Below are positions 52,106-59,329 of a DNA stretch of 64,000 nucleotides, one piece after another (the first letter of the stretch is position 1; each line of letters begins with the position of its first letter). The notes under the pieces were generated by a model. That model was not told the origin of the DNA. It saw only the letters and a list, made by a program, of their open reading frames with translations, and searched no databases. This stretch comes from Desulfomicrobium sp. UBA5193 (GTDB lineage Bacteria; Desulfobacterota; Desulfovibrionia; Desulfovibrionales; Desulfomicrobiaceae): contig DHWB01000004.1 of assembly GCA_002412965.1 (NCBI GenBank), positions 124,001 to 188,000 on the forward strand. The letters run 5' to 3'. Both the position numbers and the translations under genes were made by a program.

Positions 52106-53641
52106 ATGAAACACGAGCATATGATGGATGAAGTCCATTTCGCCGACGAGACTCCGGTCCCACCGCCAGACAGCGACGCGACATGGAAGGTCATGATCGT
52201 GGACGATGACGATTTCGTGCACAAGGTGACCGAGTTGACTCTGGGAGACTATCGTTATCAGAACACCCCCGTGCAGTATCTGCACGCCTATTCCGGGGCC
52301 GAGGCCAAGGTGCTCCTGCACGAGAACCCCGACACGGCGGTCATTCTGCTGGACGTGGTCATGGAGACCGAGAACGCGGGGCTGGAATTCGCCCGTCACG
52401 TTCGTCAGGATGCCGGCAACAGCTTTGTGCGCATCATCCTGCGCACGGGCCAGCCGGGGCAGGCTCCCGAGCGCAAGGTCATCACCGAGTACGACATCAA
52501 CGACTACAAGCATAAGGCAGAGCTGAGCGAGCAGCGCCTGTTCACGGCCATTACGGCGGCCATCCGCTCCTACCGCGATCTGCGCACCATCGAGCAGGGC
52601 AGGCTTGGGTTGCAGGGCGTCATCGCCGCCTGCTCGGACCTTTTTGCAGCCTCTTCGTTGCAGGAATTCTTCGTGCTGGCCCTGGAATACATCTTGCGCA
52701 CCGGGCGCTGCGCGGGGACTTCGTGCACGGAGCACGCCGCGGTGGCGGTGGCCCGTGACGGGCAGTTCGAGGTGCGTGAAGCGCGCGGCGTCATGGATCT
52801 GGGTCCGACGGGCCTTGAGCCTTCGGCCCGGACGATTGAACTGTTTGAAGCCGTGGGTCGCGATCAGGGTGTACTGGTGCTGGAAAAGGAGTTTGCGGCC
52901 AGCTTTTTTAACATCCACACGGATCAGGACTTTTTTTTCTACGCGTCCTTCGGTCGGTCCCTGAACGAAACGGAGCAGGGCCTGCTGCATATTCTGGGCG
53001 GGAACATCGCCGTGGCGTTGAGCAATCTGTTTCTGACCGAGGAGATTGTCGCCACCCAGCGGGAAGTGGTCCTGACACTGGGCGAGGTGGTGGAGACCCG
53101 CTCCAAGGAGACGGCCCAGCATGTCAAGCGCGTGGCCGAGTATTCCTACCTGCTGGCGGCCAAGGCCGGGCTGTCCGAGGACCGGGCCCAGCTTCTGCGC
53201 ATGGCCTCGCCCATGCACGACGTGGGCAAGATCGGCATCCCCGACTCCATCCTCTTCAAACCCGGCAAGCTGACCGAGGAGGAGTTCGCCGTCATCAAGA
53301 CCCACACCGTCATTGGCCACTCCATCCTCAAGAATTCTCACCGCCGCATCATGCGCACGGCCGCGACCATCGCCCTGCAGCATCATGAGCGCTGGGACGG
53401 GAAGGGTTACCCGCACGGTCTGGTCGAGGACGAGACCCACATCTACGGCCGGATCACGGCTCTGGCCGATGTCTTCGACGCGCTGGCCTGCGACCGGGTC
53501 TACAAGAAGGCGTGGCCCCTGGAGCAGGTTGTGGACTATATTTCGGAGCAAAAGGGCAAACAGTTCGATCCGTCCCTGGTGGATATGTTTTTGCGCAACA
53601 TGCCAGAGATGCTGGCTATTCGCGCCACATATCCCGACTAG
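52106..53641 (+). CDS. Response regulator REC-DUF3369-HD-GYP, paralogue 2
   Basis: 511 residues from the ATG at 52106. Same domain order as its neighbours: receiver (VMIVDDDDFVHKVTELTLG, VILLDVVMETENAG), DUF3369 (~155-320, KAELSEQRLFTAITAAIRSY), HD-GYP (~325-510) with MHDVGKIGIPDSILFKPGKL and a fully canonical HHERWDGKGYPHGL. Of the three, this has the most intact HD-GYP motif set and is predicted to be an active c-di-GMP phosphodiesterase. The spacing to paralogue 1 is 26 bases. Confidence 0.92.
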   Translation: MKHEHMMDEVHFADETPVPPPDSDATWKVMIVDDDDFVHKVTELTLGDYRYQNTPVQYLHAYSGAEAKVLLHENPDTAVILLDVVMETENAGLEFARHVRQDAGNSFVRIILRTGQPGQAPERKVITEYDINDYKHKAELSEQRLFTAITAAIRSYRDLRTIEQGRLGLQGVIAACSDLFAASSLQEFFVLALEYILRTGRCAGTSCTEHAAVAVARDGQFEVREARGVMDLGPTGLEPSARTIELFEAVGRDQGVLVLEKEFAASFFNIHTDQDFFFYASFGRSLNETEQGLLHILGGNIAVALSNLFLTEEIVATQREVVLTLGEVVETRSKETAQHVKRVAEYSYLLAAKAGLSEDRAQLLRMASPMHDVGKIGIPDSILFKPGKLTEEEFAVIKTHTVIGHSILKNSHRRIMRTAATIALQHHERWDGKGYPHGLVEDETHIYGRITALADVFDALACDRVYKKAWPLEQVVDYISEQKGKQFDPSLVDMFLRNMPEMLAIRATYPD

Positions 53642-53668
53642 GGACCATTGCCGGAGGATGGAGGATTC

Positions 53669-55264
53669 ATGACCGATCACGATCTGCGCGATGACATCGT
53701 GTTTGCCGCCGAGGATATCGTCATTGCGCCTGGCAGGGGACTGACGCCGTGGAAGCTTTTGATCGTGGACGACGAGGAGGATGTGCATAGCATCACGCGC
53801 ATGGTCCTTGATGGCTTCGAGTTTGAAAGCGGGCGGCTTGAATTTTTGAGCGCCTTCAGCGCGGCGGAAGGGCGAAAGGTCATGGCCGCGAATCCTGATG
53901 TCGCGGTCATGCTGCTGGATGTGGTCATGGAAACCCCGCATGCGGGACTGGAGCTGGCCAGGTACGTGCGCGAGGAATTGGGCAATCCGCTGGTGCGTAT
54001 CATCCTGCGTACGGGTCAACCCGGTCAGGCTCCGGAGCGGGAGGTCATCACCCGCTACGACATCAACGACTACAAGAGCAAAGCCGAGCTGACGGCTCAG
54101 AAGCTTTTTACCGCCGTGACCACGGGCATCCGCTCCTTCCGGGATTTGCGGGCCATCGACCGCAGCAGGCAGGGGCTTGAGGACATCATCGCCGCCTCGG
54201 CGGACCTTTTCCAGGCCAACAGCCTGGAGCTTTTCGCGCGCGGCGTGCTGACCCAGATGACCTCCCTCCTGCGGCTGGAGGACAGCTCCATGTATCTGGG
54301 CGCCGCTTCGGGATTCGCGGCCCGCGACAGGCACGATGATTTTGTCATCGTTGCGGGAACGGGTGATTTCGCCCGCATGGAGTCCCGGCTGACCAGCGAG
54401 GTGCTGCTCCCACGCGAGCTGACGCTGATCCGCAGGGCCGCGCATGAGAACGAGTGCTTTTTCGACGAGTCCTGTTACGCTGGCTGTTTCGGCATGGAGA
54501 GCGGCGGACGGCATGTGCTTTTTTTGCGAATTCAGCGCGGGTTGTCGGCTCTGGAGCAGAATCTGGTCCAGGTTTTTGCGGCTAATGTGAGCGTGGCCTT
54601 CGAAAATCTGCAACTCAACCAGGAGATCGCCCAGACCCATCGGGAAGTTATTTTCACTTTGGGCGAGGTTGTCGAAAACCGGGCTCTGGTCGGGGGCATG
54701 CATGTGCATCGGGTGGCGGAGATGGCCTTCCTGCTCGCGCAAAAAGCGAGCCTGCCCGAGGATGACTGCGATCTGCTGCGTCTGGCCATGCCCATGCACG
54801 ACGTGGGCAAGGTGGCCATTCCGGACAGCGTGCTGCTCAAGAGCGGCCCTCTGGACGAGGCCGAGCGCCGCATCATGGACCAGCATCCGCGTCTGGGTTT
54901 CGATATTCTGAACCGATCCGGCAACCACATCATGCAGGCTGCGGCCCGCATCGCCCTTGAGCATCAGGAGGCGTGGGACGGGAGCGGCTATCCGGCTGGG
55001 CTCAAGGAAGAGGGAATTCATATTTTCAGCCGGATTGCGCGGGTCGTGGATGTGCTGGACAGCCTGCTCAGCGAGCGCGTGTACAAGAAGGCCTGGAGCG
55101 TGGACGATGCGCTGCGACACCTGCGCGAGCAGCGCGGACGCATGCTCGATCCGGCTCTGGTCGATATCCTGCTGGCGTATCAGGACGAATTTCTGACCCT
55201 GCGGGAGAATATTATTCAGCAGAGTCAGGATCTTGAAAAAGAAGAAAGTGAAAAAAAACCTTGA
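53669..55264 (+). CDS. Response regulator REC-DUF3369-HD-GYP, paralogue 3
   Basis: 531 residues from the ATG at 53669 (GGAGGATTC upstream). Receiver: LLIVDDEEDVHSITRMVLDG and VMLLDVVMETPHAG. DUF3369 follows. HD-GYP: MHDVGKVAIPDSVLLKSGPL with HD, but the GYP box reads HQEAWDGSGYPAGL, so the second His of HHExxDGxGYP is Gln433 and a metal ligand is altered. The C-terminus ends in a Lys/Glu-rich tail (LEKEESEKKP). The tRNA-Tyr promoter overlaps its stop codon. Confidence 0.9.
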   Translation: MTDHDLRDDIVFAAEDIVIAPGRGLTPWKLLIVDDEEDVHSITRMVLDGFEFESGRLEFLSAFSAAEGRKVMAANPDVAVMLLDVVMETPHAGLELARYVREELGNPLVRIILRTGQPGQAPEREVITRYDINDYKSKAELTAQKLFTAVTTGIRSFRDLRAIDRSRQGLEDIIAASADLFQANSLELFARGVLTQMTSLLRLEDSSMYLGAASGFAARDRHDDFVIVAGTGDFARMESRLTSEVLLPRELTLIRRAAHENECFFDESCYAGCFGMESGGRHVLFLRIQRGLSALEQNLVQVFAANVSVAFENLQLNQEIAQTHREVIFTLGEVVENRALVGGMHVHRVAEMAFLLAQKASLPEDDCDLLRLAMPMHDVGKVAIPDSVLLKSGPLDEAERRIMDQHPRLGFDILNRSGNHIMQAAARIALEHQEAWDGSGYPAGLKEEGIHIFSRIARVVDVLDSLLSERVYKKAWSVDDALRHLREQRGRMLDPALVDILLAYQDEFLTLRENIIQQSQDLEKEESEKKP

Positions 55265-55289
55265 CCCCCGGCGCCGGGTCATCTATCAA
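55261..55289 (+). promoter_or_regulatory. Promoter of tRNA-Tyr
   Basis: TTGACC (55261-55266), 17-base spacer, TATCAA (55284-55289), with the tRNA 5' end at 55302. The -35 box includes the TGA stop of the preceding HD-GYP gene. The spacer is mostly a GC-rich palindrome (TGACCCCCGGCGCCGGGTCA). Confidence 0.7.
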
Positions 55290-55301
55290 CCGCCTCTGTC
55301 C

Positions 55302-55387
55302 GGAGGGGTTCCCGAGTGGCCAAAGGGAACAGACTGTAAATCTGTCGTCGTACGACTTCGGAGGTTCAAATCCTCCCCCCTCCACCA
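55302..55387 (+). tRNA. tRNA-Tyr (GTA)
   Basis: 86 nucleotides including an encoded CCA. Acceptor GGAGGGG pairs with CCCCTCC; anticodon loop CTGTAAA gives GTA between CAGA/TCTG stems; the long variable arm expected of bacterial tRNA-Tyr follows; T-arm GGAGG-TTCAAAT-CCTCC. The discriminator base is A. Confidence 0.97.
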
Positions 55388-55399
55388 GCCGACCATACA

Positions 55400-55423
55400 C
55401 CCACCTTTTGGTGGGTTTTTTTT
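55400..55423 (+). terminator. Terminator of tRNA-Tyr
   Basis: CCCACC, TTTT, GGTGGG followed by T8, 12 bases after the tRNA 3' end. Confidence 0.92.
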
Positions 55424-55540
55424 GCCCTTTTTTCGGCCTGGGTGCCCATTCGGTCAGCCGACTACTTTCCTTTTTTCTTGCGAAAAAGTTGTGGGTGCTT
55501 CACAATCAAGGCTGAATCCTTGTTTGTCCCGGAGGTTGTT

Positions 55541-56314
55541 ATGCGCACGGTGATTCTTTTTTCGCTCTTCCTGCTTCTTGCCGTTCCTGTCCGGGCGGCT
55601 TCCTCTGCTCAAGGCGGAACCGGCATGGACCCCAATGCGTTTCATTTGACGCTGACCACGGAGCCCGCCACCGTCCAGGCCGGTCAGCAGGTGAACGTCA
55701 TGTTGCAGCTAACGGATGCCTTCGGCGCGCCCGTCACCGAATTTGAGATCGTGCATGAGAAGAAGGTTCACGTGATCATAATTCGGGAGGACCTGCAAAA
55801 GTTCACGCATGCGCATCCTGAACCGGGGGCCGATGGGGTTCTGTCCAGCATTGTCTCTTTTCCGGAGGGCGGGACATATTTTTTCCATGTGGATTTCACG
55901 CCTCGGGATGGAAAAGGTGTGACCCTCATGTCGGAATTGCGGGTTGAAGGCAGCGCGACGCAAGCCCCGCCGCTGGAGCCGTTTGTGCCGGGTCGGATCC
56001 AGACAGACGATCTGCTCGTGGATGTCGCGGTGCAGGACATGAAGGGCGCGCGTCGGATAAGCTTTGCCTTGATGGGCCTGGATGAGGCGCCGGTCAGCGA
56101 CCTTGAACCTTATCTGGGCGCCATGGGGCATCTGGTGGTGGTCAGCGCGGATGGGCGAAAGTATGTTCACGCTCATCCGGTGGACGGAGGCAAGCCAAAC
56201 GAAGTGATGTTCGACGTTCTTTTCCTCGGCTCAGGGCTTTACAAGGGCTGGGGAGAGTTTCAGCGAGCGGGCAAGGTCCTCGTCGTGCCCATCGTGCTGC
56301 GCGTCGAAATGTGA
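55541..56314 (+). CDS. Exported protein with two HAHP metal-binding-like motifs
   Basis: 257 residues from the ATG at 55541 (GGAGG upstream). A signal peptide (MRTVILFSLFLLLAVPVRAA) predicts export. The mature part has two similar strand-loop units: VHVIIIREDLQKFTHAHPE and GHLVVVSADGRKYVHAHPV. Both share H-x4-6-D-x2-K-[FY]-x-HAHP, an internal duplication. The fold resembles FixH/YtkA-type periplasmic beta domains linked to heavy-metal or copper handling. There is no adjacent transporter. A role in metal binding is inferred from the histidines only. Confidence 0.75.
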   Translation: MRTVILFSLFLLLAVPVRAASSAQGGTGMDPNAFHLTLTTEPATVQAGQQVNVMLQLTDAFGAPVTEFEIVHEKKVHVIIIREDLQKFTHAHPEPGADGVLSSIVSFPEGGTYFFHVDFTPRDGKGVTLMSELRVEGSATQAPPLEPFVPGRIQTDDLLVDVAVQDMKGARRISFALMGLDEAPVSDLEPYLGAMGHLVVVSADGRKYVHAHPVDGGKPNEVMFDVLFLGSGLYKGWGEFQRAGKVLVVPIVLRVEM

Positions 56315-56361
56315 CAACATTTCAGTATCATTGCATAGTTTAATGGAACTCGATTTTAGGC

Positions 56362-56388
56362 TTGACGGTCCCCAAAGCCCCGTATATC
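56362..56388 (+). promoter_or_regulatory. Possible promoter of tRNA-Thr
   Basis: TTGACG (about 56362-56367) and an AT-rich TATATC hexamer (56383-56388), spaced 15 to 16 bases, about 18 bases before the tRNA. Confidence 0.4.
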
Positions 56389-56405
56389 AAGCCCCTCACG
56401 GATTC

Positions 56406-56481
<76 letters not shown>

Positions 56482-56489
56482 GTAAAAAT

Positions 56490-56524
56490 AAGGACTTAGA
56501 TGTAAATCTGAGTCCTTTTTTTAT
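56490..56524 (+). terminator. Terminator of tRNA-Thr
   Basis: AGGACTTAGAT, GTAA, ATCTGAGTCCT (one G-T pair) then T7, directly after the tRNA. Confidence 0.9.
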
Positions 56525-56654
56525 TTGTCGTCTGCAAATTGTCCGCAGTTTGCCCCACTCCTGCCCCACTTTTTAGGCGGTAAGGCCCCGCTGACAGGTT
56601 AAATTCATGGAGCCCGGAGTATTGTCTAGAGCATAAGCCTGAACTTCAGCTCGA

Positions 56655-57266
56655 TCAATACTTCCTCACCATCCCCGTCACCACACCCCAGATCTCCAGA
56701 TCCTGCCCCGGCCTGATGCGCAGAGGCTGAAAATCCCTGTTCTCGGGGTCAAGGACCCAGCTTCCGGACTTTCTGTTCAGGCGCCGGATGCACATCTCAC
56801 CGTTCACGACCGCGACCACAATCATGCCGTGCCTGGGTCCTATGGACCGATCCACGATGAGAACATCCCCGTCGAGGATTCCGGCGCCGGACAGGGCGTC
56901 GCCCTTAACTCTGACCATGAATGTGTCCGGAGGGTTTCTGATCATGTACCTGTTCAGGTCTAGCTCGGCTTCGATGTAGTCATCGGCAGGGGAGGGGAAG
57001 CCTGCTGATATGTGGGAAGAAAAAAGAGGTACAGAAAGCTGAGCTGCTCCCTCTTCCACTGCGCCAGCAAGGATCTCGATCTGTGAATGCCATCCTGCAA
57101 GTACAGGCGTGTCCCGGGTCATATCTCCTAGAAATTCGAACACCTGATTACCTCCAAGGCTACACAAAAATTCGTCCAATTTGTCAGCATGGAATGAAAG
57201 AGAAATAACGCTCTCGTCTAAGGTCAGCTGAATACCCAAATTGTCATACAAATCTAGAGTTGACAA
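56655..57266 (-). CDS. UmuD-like protein lacking both catalytic residues
   Basis: 203 residues if the TTG at 57266 is used; there is no clear SD and the first in-frame ATG lies ~49 codons in, so the N-terminus is uncertain. Residues ~80-203 are UmuD-like: PLFSSHISAGFPSPADDYIE, a GDALSGAGILDGDVLIVDRS strand, then VVAVVNGEMCIRRL. The catalytic Ser of GDSM is Ala124 and the Lys of the VK(K/R)L motif is Arg161, so the Ser-Lys protease is predicted dead. The cleavage-site dipeptide (A88-G89) is still present. No umuC is adjacent. Confidence 0.8.
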   Translation of the reverse strand: MSTLDLYDNLGIQLTLDESVISLSFHADKLDEFLCSLGGNQVFEFLGDMTRDTPVLAGWHSQIEILAGAVEEGAAQLSVPLFSSHISAGFPSPADDYIEAELDLNRYMIRNPPDTFMVRVKGDALSGAGILDGDVLIVDRSIGPRHGMIVVAVVNGEMCIRRLNRKSGSWVLDPENRDFQPLRIRPGQDLEIWGVVTGMVRKY

Positions 57267-57322
57267 AGGTTTAAGGCTGAGGGTTATGGAACTATTGCCG
57301 ACGATTAATACTAGGAATTGAG

Positions 57323-57341
57323 TGTAGACGTCCTGTCTACA
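57323..57341. promoter_or_regulatory. Candidate operator palindrome
   Basis: TGTAGAC, GTCCT, GTCTACA in the divergent spacer between the UmuD-like gene and the AT-rich gene at 57428. Repeated CTACAG hexamers follow. It is a possible binding site for the UmuD-like protein or a LexA-type repressor. Confidence 0.45.
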
Positions 57342-57427
57342 GCCTACAGATTGTCTCGGACTTAATAATTTTTTGAATGGTCATCGTCTCCAAAAACGTC
57401 CAATAAAACCAATTAAACACCATCTCT

Positions 57428-58324
57428 ATGAATATATTGTACTTAAAAATGATTGCAGTGATACACGAAAAAATCTTTACATTAAAAGATTTAATAAAAA
57501 TTTACGAATACTCAAAAATTGGTGTTCTTTGTATTTTACAGTATAATTCTCATAGTTTAAATTTTGTAGACGATAAAAAAACAGAAAAAATTCCTGAAGT
57601 ACATATCTGGATTTTATTAGATACATTACAAATTAATTTAAATGATAATGAAAGTGTCTATAATATAAAAGAATTTGATGGAAGAATTTGGTATAAAGTT
57701 GGATTTCTAAAAATAGATGATGAGTATACGAAAATATACACCGACGTGCTGAAAGATTATGAAGAATTTTTATCTTATGGTATGTTGTATGGGTTTCCTG
57801 TTGAAATAAGCAACAATGTGTTCGAATTTGTAGTCGATTCTGAAATCGAAATTCAAGATCAAACTCAATATCTTTTGCCTGAAAGTAAGTTATTCTATTT
57901 GACAAATTGTAGACGTGATTCCGTCGTATTTACAAGCAAAGGTCAAATATCAAAATACCCATATATTGGAGTCGAGCAAACAGAAAGTTGTAATTGTATA
58001 GAAATTAAAGACTATATGCGTAGTAGATATGGTAAATTATTACACACCAATTTGGAGTCTTTTTTATTTTGCCAGACAACGCATAGATGTTTCATAGAGG
58101 TTGTTTTTTCTAATTTCATTTATGTACCTCTTCGAACAGAGCATATATCATATATATATGATTTAGATATAATTCGTGATGGCGATGATAACAGATTATT
58201 TTGTGATTACAAGGACGATATCAAATATAATTGTAATAAATTCATATACGTTCTATCTGTCTATGATTATTCTCAGGTATTCGATTTCATCGACGAAGAA
58301 TATTACAAAAATTCAATTAGTTAA
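57428..58324 (+). CDS. AT-rich hypothetical protein, foreign codon use
   Basis: 298 residues. No motif I recognise. It is rich in Asp, Tyr, Asn and Ile, with repeated beta-like stretches (YIDTNEID-type composition) and a few cysteines (SCNCIEI). The DNA is far lower in G+C than the upstream chromosome and uses AAA, ATT and TAT codons almost exclusively, which suggests recent transfer. It lies 32 bases before the next AT-rich gene and 160 bases after the divergent UmuD-like gene. Probably a defence- or island-associated protein of unknown function. Confidence 0.6.
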   Translation: MNILYLKMIAVIHEKIFTLKDLIKIYEYSKIGVLCILQYNSHSLNFVDDKKTEKIPEVHIWILLDTLQINLNDNESVYNIKEFDGRIWYKVGFLKIDDEYTKIYTDVLKDYEEFLSYGMLYGFPVEISNNVFEFVVDSEIEIQDQTQYLLPESKLFYLTNCRRDSVVFTSKGQISKYPYIGVEQTESCNCIEIKDYMRSRYGKLLHTNLESFLFCQTTHRCFIEVVFSNFIYVPLRTEHISYIYDLDIIRDGDDNRLFCDYKDDIKYNCNKFIYVLSVYDYSQVFDFIDEEYYKNSIS

Positions 58325-58356
58325 ATTATTAACTAAATATTAATCAAGGATAAAGC

Positions 58357-59130
58357 ATGAAAAATGAGAATAATTTTTTTTGGAAATTGAGACGAAATAT
58401 TAAAGAATTTGAAGATTTAGATAATGAATTGTATTCTTATATGAAATTAGGCAATATGGAATATCTTGCGAGAGTTTTAAAGGCTAAAAAAAATATTAAA
58501 CGGCTTTTGTCTGAAGAAGAAGTGATTCATATAGGACCAGATAAAGCCTTAGCAGACAAATTAAAGAAAATTCGGGATGATTATGGCTATAACATTGACC
58601 TATTAATAGACAATATAAACAACTATTGTGGCTCTGATATTTCGCAATCATCTGAAGATGATAAAGACTATGTTGATGCCTTATTTTCTGAAGGAACAGC
58701 CGATTATGTTGATGAAAAATTTTTTCAGCGAAAAAATGAGATAGGTGCAGTTATTTGCAATCAAAGTTTACCTGATATTTTTTTATATCATATTGCCCGG
58801 TTAAAAGAATGTTATTCTCTTGGCTTGTTTGATTCGACAATAATTTATTGTCGAGCAGTAATTGAATCATGCGCGTATATTTTCTTATGTAAAAAAGGGC
58901 AAATTTCCACTGATAAGAAAATAACAGATATTGGAGAATATAGCCTTAAAGAATTATTGCTTAGAATTAAGCCATATACAAACTCGTCAATTCAGCAAGA
59001 AGTTGCAAAAGTTATTTCGCTTGCCAATAGAGTTTTACATGAAAAGCGAAAATCTGTTTCTGTTACAAATATAGATGCATATAATTCAGTTAAATCAACT
59101 TTTGACTTTATTGAGATTCTTTTTAAGTAG
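58357..59130 (+). CDS. AT-rich hypothetical protein with DUF4145-like C-terminus
   Basis: 257 residues. The C-terminal half (LPDIFLYHIARLKECYSLGLFDSTIIYCRAVIESCAYIFL ...) resembles the DUF4145 helical domain found in restriction-associated and defence proteins: an 'R-A-x-[LI]-E-x2' helix followed by a basic, helical tail. The N-terminal half is charged and helical (FWKLRRNIKEFEDLDNEL). AT-rich codon use is like that of the preceding gene, 32 bases away, so the two form a transferred pair. Function unknown. Confidence 0.6.
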   Translation: MKNENNFFWKLRRNIKEFEDLDNELYSYMKLGNMEYLARVLKAKKNIKRLLSEEEVIHIGPDKALADKLKKIRDDYGYNIDLLIDNINNYCGSDISQSSEDDKDYVDALFSEGTADYVDEKFFQRKNEIGAVICNQSLPDIFLYHIARLKECYSLGLFDSTIIYCRAVIESCAYIFLCKKGQISTDKKITDIGEYSLKELLLRIKPYTNSSIQQEVAKVISLANRVLHEKRKSVSVTNIDAYNSVKSTFDFIEILFK

Positions 59131-59329
59131 TTTTATTATAAATAGTATTATTTTCACGCTCTATATTTATAAATTAATATTTATTTTTTTTAAGAAATAG
59201 GGATTGTTTTTATTTTGTCTTATTGACTTTATTATTGATCCATAAAGTTGTAATTAAACATAAGTCGCGCTGATAATGGCAACCTCCACCGAAGTATCAA
59301 ACTACTCGTCACTCTTTTAGGAACACCAC

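Noticed and set aside
52082..55282. Over 1000-codon open frame antisense to the HD-GYP paralogues
   Set aside because: Arises from GC-rich third positions across three homologous genes; the sense-strand domains are unambiguous.
56530..56600. Integrase remnant next to tRNA-Thr
   Set aside because: GC-rich repeats (GCCCCAC) suggest it, but no frame longer than a few codons encodes integrase-like sequence.
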